Assembly (NCBI GenBank): GCA_947510165.1
Contig: CANNSB010000005.1
Coordinates: forward strand, 1-64,000
Direction: 5' to 3'
DNA from: an uncultured Clostridia bacterium
GTDB lineage: Bacteria; Bacillota; Clostridia; Oscillospirales; Ruminococcaceae
DNA length: 64,000 bases
The position numbers and the translations under genes are program-made. The notes under the pieces are model-generated. The model saw only the letters and a program-made list of their open reading frames with translations. It searched no databases and was not told the DNA's origin. How positions within the stretch are numbered: the stretch's first letter is position 1; each line of letters opens with the position of its first letter. This document shows, piece by piece, positions 16,890 to 28,619 of the stretch.

Positions 16890-19390
16890 TCTTCTTGATC
16901 TGGCTGAATAGTATCGTCTATCTCATCTTCATCTAATAGATCAATGATATTCTCTATCTCATCTTCATCTATTGGATCAACCTGTGCAAATGTAACAACC
17001 TTGTCATTATCAGACAATTTCATAACTCTAACTCCAGATGCGTATCTCGACATACAATTTATATCAGTAACTTTTATTCTAATTATTATTCCATCATTTG
17101 AAATTAGAATTAATTCTTCTTGTTCATCAACCACTTTTACACTACATACATATCCCTTAATATCATTAACTTTATAATTTATCTTTCCATAACCACCTCT
17201 AGATTGTATTTTATATTCTTCTGCATTTGTTCTTCTTCCTTGTCCATTTTCCGTAATAGTCACAACACTTGCTCCATCATATATACAAGAAACTCCCACT
17301 ACATAATCTTCATCATGTAGCTTTATCCCCCTAACTCCTTGTGAAGATCTTGCTAATGGTCTTATCTGATTTTCATCTATTCTTATAGAAAATCCATTTC
17401 TTGTAGCTATCAAGAGTTCACTCTTTCCTTCTGTTAAAATAGTTGCTACTAATTCATCCTCTTCTTGAAGATTTATAGCTATTAAACCTTTTTTTCTTGC
17501 ATTTTTATATGCATTAAGTTCAGTTCTTTTTATAATTCCCCTTTTTGTCACCATCGTTAAATATTTTCCTATTTCAAAATCAGATGTTTTTATAATAGAT
17601 GTAACCTTTTCTTCATTATCAAATTCTAAAAGATTTATTATATTTATCCCTTTTGCTATCCTGCTTCCTACTGGAATTTCATATCCTTTTTGTCTATACA
17701 TCTTTCCCTGATTTGTTATAAATAATATATTGTCATGGGTGGAAGCAATAAAAAGTTTTTCTACAAAATCTTCTTCTCTCTGTTTCATTGCAGAGATTCC
17801 TCTTCCTCCCCTTTTTTGCAGTTTATATGTATCACTAGAAAGTCTTTTGATATATCCATAATGTGTAAGTGTAATTATACAATCTTCTACTGGAATTAAA
17901 TCTTCTATATCCATCTCCCCAGTGACAAATTCTATACTTGTTCTTCTTTCATCATTATGCTTATCTCTAATTTCTATAAGTTCTTTTTTAATTATTTCTA
18001 ATATAAGATGTTTATTCGCCAATATTTCTTCAAGCTCTTCTATTTTTTTTAATAATTCTAATAGTTCTTCTTCTATCTTCTTTCTTTCTAAACCTGTAAG
18101 TTGTCCCAATCTCATCTGAACTATTGCTGTAGCTTGTATATCATCTAAATCAAAATTATCTATTAATTGTTGTTTACCCTCTTGTATATTTTTAGATGCT
18201 CTAAGAATTTTTATAATCTCTTCTATAAAATCTAAAGCAATTTTTAGTCCATTTAATATATGTGCTCTTTCTTTTGCTCTTCTTAAATCATATTCTGTTC
18301 TTTTTCTTATAATAATTTCTTGAAAACTTATATAGTGATTTATAATTTCCATTAAAGTTAAAACTTTCGGCTCTCCATTAACTAGAGCTAAAAGAATCAC
18401 CCCTACTGTTTCTTGAAGTGAACTATATGAAAATAGTCGATTTAAAACTACTTGTGGATTTGCATCTCTTTTAAGTTCTATCACAATTCTTAGTCCATCT
18501 CTATCAGATTCATCTCTAAGATCGGATATTCCTTCTATTCTTTTGTTTTTTACAAGATTTGCTATATTTTCTAAAAGTCTGGATTTATTTACCATATATG
18601 GAATCTCAGTAACAATTATTTTAGATTTTCCATTTGGCATATCTTCTATATCTGTTTTTGCCCTAAGTGTTATCTTTCCTCTTCCTGTAGCATAAGCACT
18701 TCGAATTCCACTATATCCCATGATTATTCCGCCTGTTGGAAAATCTGGACCTTTTATAAATTCCATTAAACCTTCTATATCACAATCCCCATTGTCAATT
18801 ATATGGCATATACAGTCTATAACTTCTTTTAGATTATGTGGTGGAATATTTGTTGCCATCCCTACTGCAATTCCGTTAGATCCATTAACTAATAGGTTTG
18901 GAAATCTAGATGGAAGTACAGATGGTTCTTTTAATCTATCATCATAGTTTGATATAAACGATACAGTTTCTTTGTCTATATCTGTCAAAAGTTTTGTGGA
19001 TATTTTGCTCATTCTAGATTCTGTATATCTATATGCAGCCGCAGGATCTCCGTCTATCGATCCAAAGTTTCCATGACCATCTATAAGAGGATATCTTAAA
19101 GAAAAGCTCTGTGCCATCCTTACAAGGGCATCATACACAGATCCATCTCCATGTGGGTGATATCTTCCTAGAACAGATCCAACAGTATCTGCACACTTTC
19201 TATAAGCTTTATCTGGACCAAGACCGTTTTCATGTAAAGTATATAGAATTCTTCTATGAACAGGCTTTAATCCATCTCTAACATCTGGCAAAGCTCTTCC
19301 CACTATTACAGACATAGAATAATCTAGATAGGACTTTTTCATCTCTGCTTCTATAGTAATAGGTATTATCTTTGTTCCATCGTTATACAA
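16880..19390 (-). CDS. gyrA: DNA gyrase subunit A
   Basis: The 836-residue breakage-reunion subunit of gyrase, which introduces negative supercoils with GyrB. TTG 19390 is chosen: AGAGGTG is about 8 nt upstream, whereas the GTG at 19402 is part of that site. With this start the numbering matches E. coli: catalytic Tyr122 in Tyr-Arg-Tyr-Thr-Glu, and the quinolone region reads Gly81-Asp-Gly-Ser-Val-Tyr-Asp87. Position 83, usually Ser/Thr/Ala, is Gly. The beta-pinwheel C-terminal domain follows. The last ~35 residues are acidic, with a duplicated Asp-Glu-Asp-Glu-Ile. Confidence 0.97.
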   Translation of the reverse strand: MYNDGTKIIPITIEAEMKKSYLDYSMSVIVGRALPDVRDGLKPVHRRILYTLHENGLGPDKAYRKCADTVGSVLGRYHPHGDGSVYDALVRMAQSFSLRYPLIDGHGNFGSIDGDPAAAYRYTESRMSKISTKLLTDIDKETVSFISNYDDRLKEPSVLPSRFPNLLVNGSNGIAVGMATNIPPHNLKEVIDCICHIIDNGDCDIEGLMEFIKGPDFPTGGIIMGYSGIRSAYATGRGKITLRAKTDIEDMPNGKSKIIVTEIPYMVNKSRLLENIANLVKNKRIEGISDLRDESDRDGLRIVIELKRDANPQVVLNRLFSYSSLQETVGVILLALVNGEPKVLTLMEIINHYISFQEIIIRKRTEYDLRRAKERAHILNGLKIALDFIEEIIKILRASKNIQEGKQQLIDNFDLDDIQATAIVQMRLGQLTGLERKKIEEELLELLKKIEELEEILANKHLILEIIKKELIEIRDKHNDERRTSIEFVTGEMDIEDLIPVEDCIITLTHYGYIKRLSSDTYKLQKRGGRGISAMKQREEDFVEKLFIASTHDNILFITNQGKMYRQKGYEIPVGSRIAKGINIINLLEFDNEEKVTSIIKTSDFEIGKYLTMVTKRGIIKRTELNAYKNARKKGLIAINLQEEDELVATILTEGKSELLIATRNGFSIRIDENQIRPLARSSQGVRGIKLHDEDYVVGVSCIYDGASVVTITENGQGRRTNAEEYKIQSRGGYGKINYKVNDIKGYVCSVKVVDEQEELILISNDGIIIRIKVTDINCMSRYASGVRVMKLSDNDKVVTFAQVDPIDEDEIENIIDLLDEDEIDDTIQPDQEENM

Positions 19391-19408
19391 TATTATCCAC
19401 ACCTCTTT

Positions 19409-19912
19409 TTAGAATTTTATAAATCTATCTTTTATTTTATTATTAAATATATTTTTTAAATCTTCTTCTTGTAGTTTAGATATACATCTTTTAGGAATTA
19501 TAAATATTTCTTCTTTATTATTAGAAATAACAAATTTTTCTATATCTAAAAATATAAATAAATTTTTATCAGAATAGGATAATATTTTTTTATACTTTCC
19601 TTCTCCAATACCAATTCCTATTTTTTCTACAGATATAAAAAATTCATCTTCAACCATTGATATTCCTTTTGATATTCTTTTTATCTTTGTATGCATTGTA
19701 TACCATATAAGAAATATAGATAAAAATCCTAGATAAAATAAAAATATATTTACATCATTAGGAATTTTTATAAAAATAAAACCAATACTTATAATAGCTA
19801 AAATAATTGTTTGAATCTTCTTTTTTTTATATGCAAAATATTTTTGTATTATATAAAGTCCAGAAAAAACTTCTTCTTCTCTTAAATTATATTTTATATC
19901 TATCTCTTTCAT
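19409..19912 (-). CDS. YcxB-like membrane protein
   Basis: A 167-residue protein with two adjacent transmembrane helices (about 38-53 and 56-73) and a C-terminal cytosolic beta domain containing Phe-Ile-Ile-Pro-Lys-Arg, as in the YcxB-like family (function unknown). It lies between gyrB (5-nt gap) and gyrA (18-nt gap) and is therefore co-transcribed with gyrase, probably without functional connection. Confidence 0.65.
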   Translation of the reverse strand: MKEIDIKYNLREEEVFSGLYIIQKYFAYKKKKIQTIILAIISIGFIFIKIPNDVNIFLFYLGFLSIFLIWYTMHTKIKRISKGISMVEDEFFISVEKIGIGIGEGKYKKILSYSDKNLFIFLDIEKFVISNNKEEIFIIPKRCISKLQEEDLKNIFNNKIKDRFIKF

Positions 19913-19917
19913 ATACT

Positions 19918-22123
<2,206 letters not shown>

Positions 22124-22136
22124 AATAATCTCCATT

Positions 22137-23258
22137 CTATATAATATCTTCTTCTTTTTCTATATCTCCATTTTTTATATAAAATATTTTTCCTTTATTT
22201 AGATCAATAGTATTAAATATATCACAACAAGTTATAAAAACCTGCATATTTTTGACATGATTTAATATATAATTTTGTCTTTTCTTATCTAATTCACTCA
22301 TAACATCATCAAGAAGAATTACTGGATTTTCTCCTGTTTTTATATTTATAATTTCTGCTTCTCCCATTTTTAAAGATATTATACAACTTCTTTTTTGTCC
22401 TTGAGAACCATATGTTTTTACAGATAGATTTTCTATTTGAACATCAAAATCATCTCTATGTATTCCAACTGTTGTATAGCCTTGTTTTATATCATATTCA
22501 AAACTTTGTTTTAATTTTAAATAATAATAATCAACATTTTCTTCTGTATAATTTTTTAAATCTTTAGATTTTTCAAATATAGTTGATATATAATTTATAT
22601 TAAAATTTTCTTTATTTTGAGATATACCAAAATAAATTTTTTTAGAGTATATAGATATTTTTTCTATATAACTTTTTCTAATAATTGTAATTATTGTCCC
22701 TATTTTAGAAAGAGCTATATCCCATATATCAAAATTTTCTTTATTCACACTATTTTTTTTATATTCTTTTATTAATGCATTTCGTTGAGATAATATTTTA
22801 TTATATTTTTTAAGATATATATAATAACTTTTTTTAACCTTTATTATTGCTTCATCTAAAAATTTTCTTCTTTCTTTTGGTCCAAGAGAGAATAATTCTA
22901 GATCATTTGGAGAAAAAATTACAGTTAAAAATTTTGATAAAAGATTTTTTCTAGTTTTGTTTTTTACATAGTTAAGTGTGTATTCTTTTTTTTTTCCAAA
23001 TAATATTTCTATTTTTTGTATTCTTTCTATATCTTGAAATTCTATATTTATATTAAAAAATTCTTTATTAAACATTATCATATCATTTTCTATACAATTT
23101 CTAAAACTTTTAAAACCAGAGCATATATATATTGATTCAATTATATTTGTTTTTCCAACTGCATTATCTCCATATATTATATTTATATTTTTTGAAGGAA
23201 AAAATTTTATATTATTTAAATTTCTAAAATATAATCCAGAAAAACTTGTTATATACAT
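22137..23258 (-). CDS. recF: DNA replication and repair protein RecF
   Basis: A 373-residue SMC-like ATPase that loads RecA at gapped DNA together with RecO and RecR. Walker A is Gly-Asp-Asn-Ala-Val-Gly-Lys-Thr-Asn near residue 30. The signature Ser-Gln-Gly-Gln-Lys-Arg lies near 285 and Walker B, Val-Ile-Leu-Leu-Asp-Asp-Val, near 318. Length and position after yaaA fit the family. It is unusually rich in Lys/Ile/Asn, as expected for this base composition. Confidence 0.95.
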   Translation of the reverse strand: MYITSFSGLYFRNLNNIKFFPSKNINIIYGDNAVGKTNIIESIYICSGFKSFRNCIENDMIMFNKEFFNINIEFQDIERIQKIEILFGKKKEYTLNYVKNKTRKNLLSKFLTVIFSPNDLELFSLGPKERRKFLDEAIIKVKKSYYIYLKKYNKILSQRNALIKEYKKNSVNKENFDIWDIALSKIGTIITIIRKSYIEKISIYSKKIYFGISQNKENFNINYISTIFEKSKDLKNYTEENVDYYYLKLKQSFEYDIKQGYTTVGIHRDDFDVQIENLSVKTYGSQGQKRSCIISLKMGEAEIINIKTGENPVILLDDVMSELDKKRQNYILNHVKNMQVFITCCDIFNTIDLNKGKIFYIKNGDIEKEEDII

Positions 23259-23267
23259 ATAAAACCT

Positions 23268-23480
23268 TTATTCTTTCTCGATAAAATATATAACTCCATC
23301 AAATTCTATAGAATATTCTGGATATATTTTTTTTCCTCTTTGAATAACAATTACAGAATTCACCAATACTAAACCATCTAATATAATTTGTTTTGCTTGA
23401 CCACAACTATCAACGATTCCTATAAATTTTAATAGTTGATCTAACTTTATATATTCTGTATTTATTTTTATTTTATTCAT
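23268..23480 (-). CDS. yaaA: S4-domain RNA-binding protein YaaA (RlbA)
   Basis: A 70-residue protein consisting of one S4 RNA-binding domain (Leu-Asp-Gln-Leu-Leu-Lys-Phe, Ser-Cys-Gly-Gln-Ala-Lys, Leu-Val-Asn-Ser). The family sits between dnaN and recF in most Firmicutes and is thought to bind rRNA or help ribosome assembly. It overlaps dnaN by 8 nt. Confidence 0.9.
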   Translation of the reverse strand: MNKIKINTEYIKLDQLLKFIGIVDSCGQAKQIILDGLVLVNSVIVIQRGKKIYPEYSIEFDGVIYFIEKE

Positions 23481-24594
23481 ATTTAAGCCTCACTGGTAGG
23501 ACGATATATACAAAATCATCGCCATTTAATGGAACTATTTTTATGGGACTATCATTATTTGCAAAAATTATTGATACTTCTTCTTCTTCTGTAGCTTTTA
23601 AAGCATCTGTCATATATTTATTGTTAAATCCTATTATAATATCTTCTCCTAAAATTGATATGGGAAAACTATCTATAACTTTTCCTAAAGATGTTGAGCA
23701 CATAACATTTATAGAATTATCTTTTATTGTACATTTAATTGGACTTTTAAGTCGATCATTTATAATTATTGATGCTTTTTCTATACTTTTAATAAAGTCT
23801 TTTGTATATACAGATATTTTTGTTTTTTCTTCTACATTCATAACATCTTGATATTTTATAAATTCTCCTTGTAATAGTCTTGATATTACATAATATTCTT
23901 CTATTTTAAAAAAAATATGATTTTCATTTATATTTATATTTACGAATTTTTCTTCTTCTAAATTTTCATCATCATCTTTTATAAGTTTTGTTATATCTCT
24001 TAATGTGTTTCCAGGAACAATAAATGAAAATTCTCCTTGATATTCTATCTTTGTTTTTTTAAATGCCATTCTGTATCCATCTAAAGATATTATTTTTATA
24101 AATCCTTCAGAAATTTCAAAACATGATCCTGTGTATGTTGGATTTTGATCACTTGTAGATATTGCAAATAAGGTTTGACTTATCATATTTTTTAATTTTT
24201 TACTAGATAGTTTTATCTTTGTTCCTTCTTCAACTGTTGGTATTTCTGGATAGTCTTCTGCTTTTATTCCGTTAAATGTAAATTCAGAATTATCTATAGT
24301 TATTATTGCTACATTTTTTTCATCAACTTTTATTGTTATATCTCCAGATGAAAACTTTTTGATTGTATCAGAAAATAATCTTGCATTTAAAACTATGCTT
24401 CCTTCTTCAATAATTTGTATAGGAATCTTTTTAATTATACCTATATCTAAATTATATCCTGTTAATGTTAATGAATTTTCTTTTGCTTCTAATAAAATAC
24501 CTTCTAAAGAGATTATAGTTGTTTTGCTAGCTACGGCTAAAGATATATTTGTAACTGTTTCTTTTAAGATATTTATATCACAAATTATATTCAT
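23473..24594 (-). CDS. dnaN: DNA polymerase III beta subunit (sliding clamp)
   Basis: A 373-residue ring clamp with three similar domains. The C-terminal Leu-Pro-Val-Arg-Leu, typical of bacterial clamps, is present. It tethers polymerase III to DNA. The ATG follows an AGGAGG site. It is the first gene after the putative origin and starts the dnaN-yaaA-recF-remB-gyrB-ycxB-gyrA run. Confidence 0.96.
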   Translation of the reverse strand: MNIICDINILKETVTNISLAVASKTTIISLEGILLEAKENSLTLTGYNLDIGIIKKIPIQIIEEGSIVLNARLFSDTIKKFSSGDITIKVDEKNVAIITIDNSEFTFNGIKAEDYPEIPTVEEGTKIKLSSKKLKNMISQTLFAISTSDQNPTYTGSCFEISEGFIKIISLDGYRMAFKKTKIEYQGEFSFIVPGNTLRDITKLIKDDDENLEEEKFVNININENHIFFKIEEYYVISRLLQGEFIKYQDVMNVEEKTKISVYTKDFIKSIEKASIIINDRLKSPIKCTIKDNSINVMCSTSLGKVIDSFPISILGEDIIIGFNNKYMTDALKATEEEEVSIIFANNDSPIKIVPLNGDDFVYIVLPVRLKYE

Positions 24595-24602
24595 ATATTA
24601 AA

Positions 24603-24926
24603 CCTCCTATTTAGAATCGCTATATATATAATAAATATATATATTATATAGTAGTATTAGTATAGTCTGTTGAAAAGTTTAAAGGTCTAAAAAAGTCTTA
24701 TAAAACAAGGGTTTGTCCTATAAAAGTTTTGAAAATTTTATGTTTAATTTTGTTTAGATAATATTAAGTGTAAATCTTATACTTAATAGATGTTTAAAAC
24801 TTTATGTGGAATTATTGAGTTTTAAACAAAATTTGGTTGAAAACTTAGTTTTATATTTATTTCTTAAATAAAAATTTTTTACCTGTTTAAATTGTTATAA
24901 GATTTTAAACTTTTCAACATTTATCT
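24603..24926. other. oriC: dnaA-dnaN intergenic region, probable part of oriC
   Basis: A 324-bp AT-rich gap with no gene. A 16-bp sequence at 24668-24683 recurs as its exact reverse complement at 24904-24919, bracketing the region, and both copies contain TTTTCAACA (7 of 9 positions match the TTATCCACA DnaA box). Related GTTTAAAAC and GGTTGAAAAC words occur between. No perfect DnaA box was found. The assignment rests on its place beside dnaA and on the switch of gene strands here. Confidence 0.6.
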
Positions 24927-26393
24927 TTATTTATTTCTTATATTATTTATTATATCTTCTATAGTTTCTTTATAAACCTTGTCTTTTTTCATATTTTTCT
25001 CAACCTGTGATATGGCATATATAATTGTTGAATGATCTCTTCCAGCAAATTCTTCTCCAATTGATGAAAGAGGCATCTGTGTAATCTCTCTTACAATATA
25101 TATAGATATCTGCCTTGATGTTGAAATAGGAGAGGATCTTTTTGTAGATCTAATATCTTCTGGTGTTACACCATATGTCTTAGAAACTTCATTTATAATC
25201 TTTTCAACCGTTACAGGGGTTGGTTGATTATCGTTTAGTATATCTCTTATAACATTTTGTGCTACTGGGATAGATGGTGGAGATCCTGCTAGAAGTTTGT
25301 ATGCTTTTATTTTTTTTACAGCACCTTCAAGTTGTCTAATATTTGATTTTAATTTGATAGCAATAAATTCTGATACTTCAGAAGGAATTTCTATATTTAA
25401 AAGCTCTGCTTTTCTTTTTATAACTGCCATTCTTGTTTCAAAATCTGGTATTGATATATCAGTAATTAAACCCCATTCAAACCTTGTTCTAAGTCTATCT
25501 TCTAGAGTTTTTATATCTTTTGGAGGTCTATCAGATGTTAAAACAATTTGTTTTCCAAGTTGATACAATTCATTAAAGGTATAGAAAAACTCTTCTTGAG
25601 TTCTTTCTTTTCCTGCAATAAATTGAACATCATCCACTAATAGAATATCAGTTTTCCTATATTTTTCATGAAATTTATGGGTTGATTCATTTATAAAAGA
25701 GCTAATAAGTTCATTTGTAAATGATTCTCCTGTTACATAGATCACATTTTTGCTAGAATTTTTTTCTTTAACATAGTGTCTAATAGCTGATAGTAGATGA
25801 GTTTTTCCAAGTCCGCTAGGTCCATAGATAAAAAGAGGATTATATGTTCCTGATTGGCTTTGCGAAACTGCTCTACAAGCGGCATATGCAAAATTATTAG
25901 AATTTCCAACTATGAATGTGTCAAATGTATATTCATATTTTGCGGAATTAAAAGATTCTTGAAGTTCTTGATTTTTATTTTCATTTGATATTAGGTTTAA
26001 ATCTATATTTAAATTATTTTCATCAGAATTTAAAATGTCCGAATTTTCTATAACAGAAAATTTATTATAGTTATCATTAGAACTTTTATTTTCAGAATCA
26101 GATAGATTATTATTAGATGAGAGGTTTTCTGATTTCAAATCTTTTTCTGTTATAAATTTAATTTGTATGTAAAATCCTAAAATTTGATTAAAAGAGTCGT
26201 TAAGAAGATCAATATATTTATCTAAAATAATATTTTTTTGAAAATCACTTTTTACAAAAAGAGTTGCTATTCCATCTTCAAATTTAAAAGGTTGTATAGG
26301 TTTTATCCAAACATTAAATGCAACATCTGTAATTTGTTTTGTTTCCAAACAATAATTTTTAACCATTTCGAACATATCTAAAAAAGAATCCAT
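24927..26393 (-). CDS. dnaA: Chromosomal replication initiator DnaA
   Basis: A 488-residue AAA+ initiator. Domain I is at about 5-85. A long Asn/Ser/Glu-rich linker (about 95-165) follows, then the AAA+ domain with Walker A Gly-Pro-Ser-Gly-Leu-Gly-Lys-Thr-His (about 192-200) and Walker B Leu-Leu-Val-Asp-Asp-Val-Gln-Phe. Domain IV carries the DnaA signature Ala-Gly-Arg-Asp-His-Ser-Thr-Ile. The DNA-binding helix looks normal, so near-standard DnaA boxes would be expected. The gene is slightly longer than the Bacillus protein because of the linker. Confidence 0.98.
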   Translation of the reverse strand: MDSFLDMFEMVKNYCLETKQITDVAFNVWIKPIQPFKFEDGIATLFVKSDFQKNIILDKYIDLLNDSFNQILGFYIQIKFITEKDLKSENLSSNNNLSDSENKSSNDNYNKFSVIENSDILNSDENNLNIDLNLISNENKNQELQESFNSAKYEYTFDTFIVGNSNNFAYAACRAVSQSQSGTYNPLFIYGPSGLGKTHLLSAIRHYVKEKNSSKNVIYVTGESFTNELISSFINESTHKFHEKYRKTDILLVDDVQFIAGKERTQEEFFYTFNELYQLGKQIVLTSDRPPKDIKTLEDRLRTRFEWGLITDISIPDFETRMAVIKRKAELLNIEIPSEVSEFIAIKLKSNIRQLEGAVKKIKAYKLLAGSPPSIPVAQNVIRDILNDNQPTPVTVEKIINEVSKTYGVTPEDIRSTKRSSPISTSRQISIYIVREITQMPLSSIGEEFAGRDHSTIIYAISQVEKNMKKDKVYKETIEDIINNIRNK

Positions 26394-26461
26394 TAAAATT
26401 TAAAACCCTTTCCAAAAGTATATAAAAGTGTATAAAAAGAGAATAAGACATTTATTTTTTA

Positions 26462-26490
26462 ATTATACTAAAAAATAATATTTTTTTCAA
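26462..26490 (-). promoter_or_regulatory. Sigma-A-type promoter of dnaA
   Basis: On the minus strand TTGAAA (26485-26490), exactly 17 nt, then TATAAT (26462-26467), about 70 bp upstream of dnaA. The -35 box overlaps a TTTTCAACA 9-mer (26484-26492), the same word as in the dnaA-dnaN gap, which would fit autoregulation by DnaA. Confidence 0.75.
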
Positions 26491-26524
26491 CAATTAAAAA
26501 ATTATATATATAATGGTTAATTAG

Positions 26525-26553
26525 TTGACATATATTTATTTTTTTTATATACT
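26525..26553 (+). promoter_or_regulatory. Sigma-A-type promoter of the rpmH-rnpA operon
   Basis: TTGACA (26525-26530), a 17-nt spacer and TATACT (26548-26553). It diverges from the dnaA promoter and leaves a leader of about 120 nt before rpmH. Confidence 0.75.
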
Positions 26554-26680
26554 TAATCATAAATTGTTTTATCTTTTTTAAAAGAAAAATAAAGTAAGAT
26601 TGTTTTGTTTTTTTGTAATTATATTTAAATTATTTTAAAAAAGAATTATGAATGTATGATATAAAAGGAGTGAAGATTAT

Positions 26681-26815
26681 ATGAAAAGAACCTATCAACC
26701 AAAAAAATTACATAGAAAAAAAGAGCATGGTTTTAGAAAAAGAATGGCTACAAAAAATGGTAGAAAACTTCTTGCTAGAAGACGTCTTAAAGGAAGAAAA
26801 AGACTAACATATTAA
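26681..26815 (+). CDS. rpmH: 50S ribosomal protein L34
   Basis: A 44-residue, very basic protein: Met-Lys-Arg-Thr-Tyr-Gln-Pro at the start, Gly-Phe-Arg-Lys-Arg-Met in the middle and Gly-Arg-Lys-Arg-Leu-Thr at the end, the canonical L34. AAGGAG lies about 10 nt upstream of the ATG. It is divergent from dnaA, as is usual in bacteria. Confidence 0.98.
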   Translation: MKRTYQPKKLHRKKEHGFRKRMATKNGRKLLARRRLKGRKRLTY

Positions 26816-26857
26816 ATCATATATTTATTAGTTAAATAATAAATTAAATAATAAATC

Positions 26858-26899
26858 TTAAAATAAAATCAGGCCACATTTGTTGTGGTCTTTATTTTA
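26858..26899 (+). terminator. Hairpin between rpmH and rnpA
   Basis: Stem GGCCACA/TGTGGTC (one G-T pair) with a 5-nt loop, flanked by A-rich and TTTATTTT tracts. It probably attenuates transcription after rpmH, letting L34 be made in excess over RnpA. Confidence 0.75.
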
Positions 26900-26913
26900 A
26901 TATGGTGAAATTT

Positions 26914-27270
26914 ATGAAAAATACTATTAGTATAAACCTTAATAGACATTTTAAATTTATCTATTATAATGCTAAATATAAGGCTAGTCCTTATCTGGTT
27001 TCCTATGTTATAAAGAATAAACATAATATAAATAGAATAGGTATTACAACTAGTAAAAAAATAGGAAATGCTGTTAAAAGAAATAAATCAAAACGGCTTA
27101 TAGTTGCTGCATATACTATTTTAGAAAAAAAATTTCCTATTGGTTATGATTTTGTATTTGTTGGAAGAAAACAAACCCCTGATGTTGATTTTCATCTTCT
27201 TTTTAAACATATGGAAAAAAATGTAAATTATTTGATTTCAATTATAAATAGAAATAAAAAAAATGATTAA
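26914..27270 (+). CDS. rnpA: Ribonuclease P protein component
   Basis: A 118-residue basic protein that helps RNase P RNA mature tRNA 5' ends. The RNR motif appears as Val-Lys-Arg-Asn-Lys-Ser-Lys-Arg-Leu near residue 52, after Arg-Ile-Gly-Ile-Thr-Thr-Ser-Lys-Lys. ATG 26914 is preferred, with GGTGA 5 nt upstream, over an ATG at 26902. Its end overlaps yidD by 8 nt. Confidence 0.95.
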   Translation: MKNTISINLNRHFKFIYYNAKYKASPYLVSYVIKNKHNINRIGITTSKKIGNAVKRNKSKRLIVAAYTILEKKFPIGYDFVFVGRKQTPDVDFHLLFKHMEKNVNYLISIINRNKKND

Positions 27271-27508
27271 AAATTATTTGATAAAAATGATAAATTTTTA
27301 TCAAAAAAATTTATCATTTTTAAAGCCAAATTGTTGTAGATTTTATCCAACATGTTCAGAATATTCTAAACAGGCAATACAAGTTTTTGGTTTAACTAAA
27401 GGATTTTTTTTATCTATTTTTAGAATTATAAGGTGTAATCCATTTTGTAAAGGCGGAATTGATCTTATTCCTAAAACAGCTAATTTAAAAGTAAAAAAAA
27501 AGGATTGA
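27263..27508 (+). CDS. yidD: Membrane protein insertion efficiency factor YidD
   Basis: An 81-residue protein with the YidD signature: Cys-Cys-Arg-Phe-Tyr-Pro-Thr-Cys-Ser-Glu-Tyr near residue 25 and Cys-Asn-Pro-Phe near 57. It aids YidC-dependent membrane insertion. It overlaps rnpA by 8 nt and precedes yidC by 10 nt, the standard order. Confidence 0.96.
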   Translation: MIKNYLIKMINFYQKNLSFLKPNCCRFYPTCSEYSKQAIQVFGLTKGFFLSIFRIIRCNPFCKGGIDLIPKTANLKVKKKD

Positions 27509-27518
27509 TAATGATTAG

Positions 27519-28601
27519 ATGAATTTTTTTAAAATATTTAGCGAACCTCTAAGTTGGATAATGGGATTTTTTTATAACATTTTTGAAAATATTCCTTTTA
27601 ACTATACAATAACTCTTGTTGTTTTTACGATTGTTATAAAAAGTTTATTATTTCCACTTTCTATAAAACAACAAAAGTCTACTGCAAAAATGGCAGCTTT
27701 TCAACCTAAAATAAAAGCAATACAAAAGAAATATGGCACAAATAAACAAAAAATACAAGAAGAAACCGTCAAATTGTATACAGAAGAGGGATATAGTCCA
27801 CTAAGTGGATGTCTTCCTATGCTTATCCAATTTCCAATATTATTTGGTTTAATATATCTTATATATGAACCCCTTACATATATACTAAATTTTTCTAAAG
27901 ATATCATATCAAAAGCTATTCCTATTGCAGAGCAAATTTTAGGATCTAGCCTTGCTACAGATTATACAGCAGAAATAAGTATAATAAATGCATTTAAAAT
28001 GGATCCTACAGCTTTTTCCACATTAGGTAGCGAATTTGTTGATAAAATTTCTAAAATAGATTTAAATCTTTTTGGAATAAATCTTGGACAAATTCCTGTG
28101 CTAGACTTTACAAGTTTTGCCGCAATCACACTTATGATAATTCCTTTTCTATCAGGTCTATCTTCTTTATTAGTTAGCTATATTTCTATGAAATCAAATG
28201 CTAGAGCCACTGGAAATGAAATTCAAGGATTTACCAAAGGTATGATTTTGGTTATGCCTGTATTTTCTTTAATAATATCTTTCCAATTTCCTATAGGAGT
28301 TAGTTTTTATTGGATTTTATCAAACCTTTTGATGATTATACAAACTTTAGTTTTAAATAAAATTTGGAATCCTAAAAAATTAGCTGAAGATGCAAAAATT
28401 CAATTAGAATTAAATAAAAAAAATAAAAAATCACAATCTAAACAGTTAGAAGATGTAATAAATATTGATACTATAGAGGAAAAAGAAAAAAAGTTTACAC
28501 AGAAAGAATTGAATAAAAAACGACTTGCTGAAGCTAGAAGGTTGGATGCTGAAAAATATGGAGAAGATTATTTAGAGGTTAATGATAAAGATTTAAAATA
28601 G
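27519..28601 (+). CDS. yidC: Membrane protein insertase YidC
   Basis: A 360-residue insertase with five predicted membrane segments. The core helix starts Phe-Thr-Ile-Val-Ile-Lys near residue 35, and the cytosolic hairpin contains Lys-Tyr-Gly-Thr-Asn-Lys-Gln-Lys. A long extracytoplasmic loop (about 130-190) is present, followed by a Lys-rich tail (about 288-360). No lipoprotein signal is seen, so the mature N-terminus is probably membrane-embedded directly. Confidence 0.96.
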   Translation: MNFFKIFSEPLSWIMGFFYNIFENIPFNYTITLVVFTIVIKSLLFPLSIKQQKSTAKMAAFQPKIKAIQKKYGTNKQKIQEETVKLYTEEGYSPLSGCLPMLIQFPILFGLIYLIYEPLTYILNFSKDIISKAIPIAEQILGSSLATDYTAEISIINAFKMDPTAFSTLGSEFVDKISKIDLNLFGINLGQIPVLDFTSFAAITLMIIPFLSGLSSLLVSYISMKSNARATGNEIQGFTKGMILVMPVFSLIISFQFPIGVSFYWILSNLLMIIQTLVLNKIWNPKKLAEDAKIQLELNKKNKKSQSKQLEDVINIDTIEEKEKKFTQKELNKKRLAEARRLDAEKYGEDYLEVNDKDLK

Positions 28602-28619
28602 ATAAAGGGGGAATCTTTT

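Noticed and set aside
19393-19401. Perfect TTATCCACA DnaA box at the gyrA start
   Set aside because: It is a single copy about 5 kb from dnaA; roughly one such match is expected by chance in a window of this size and composition, and it overlaps the ribosome binding region.
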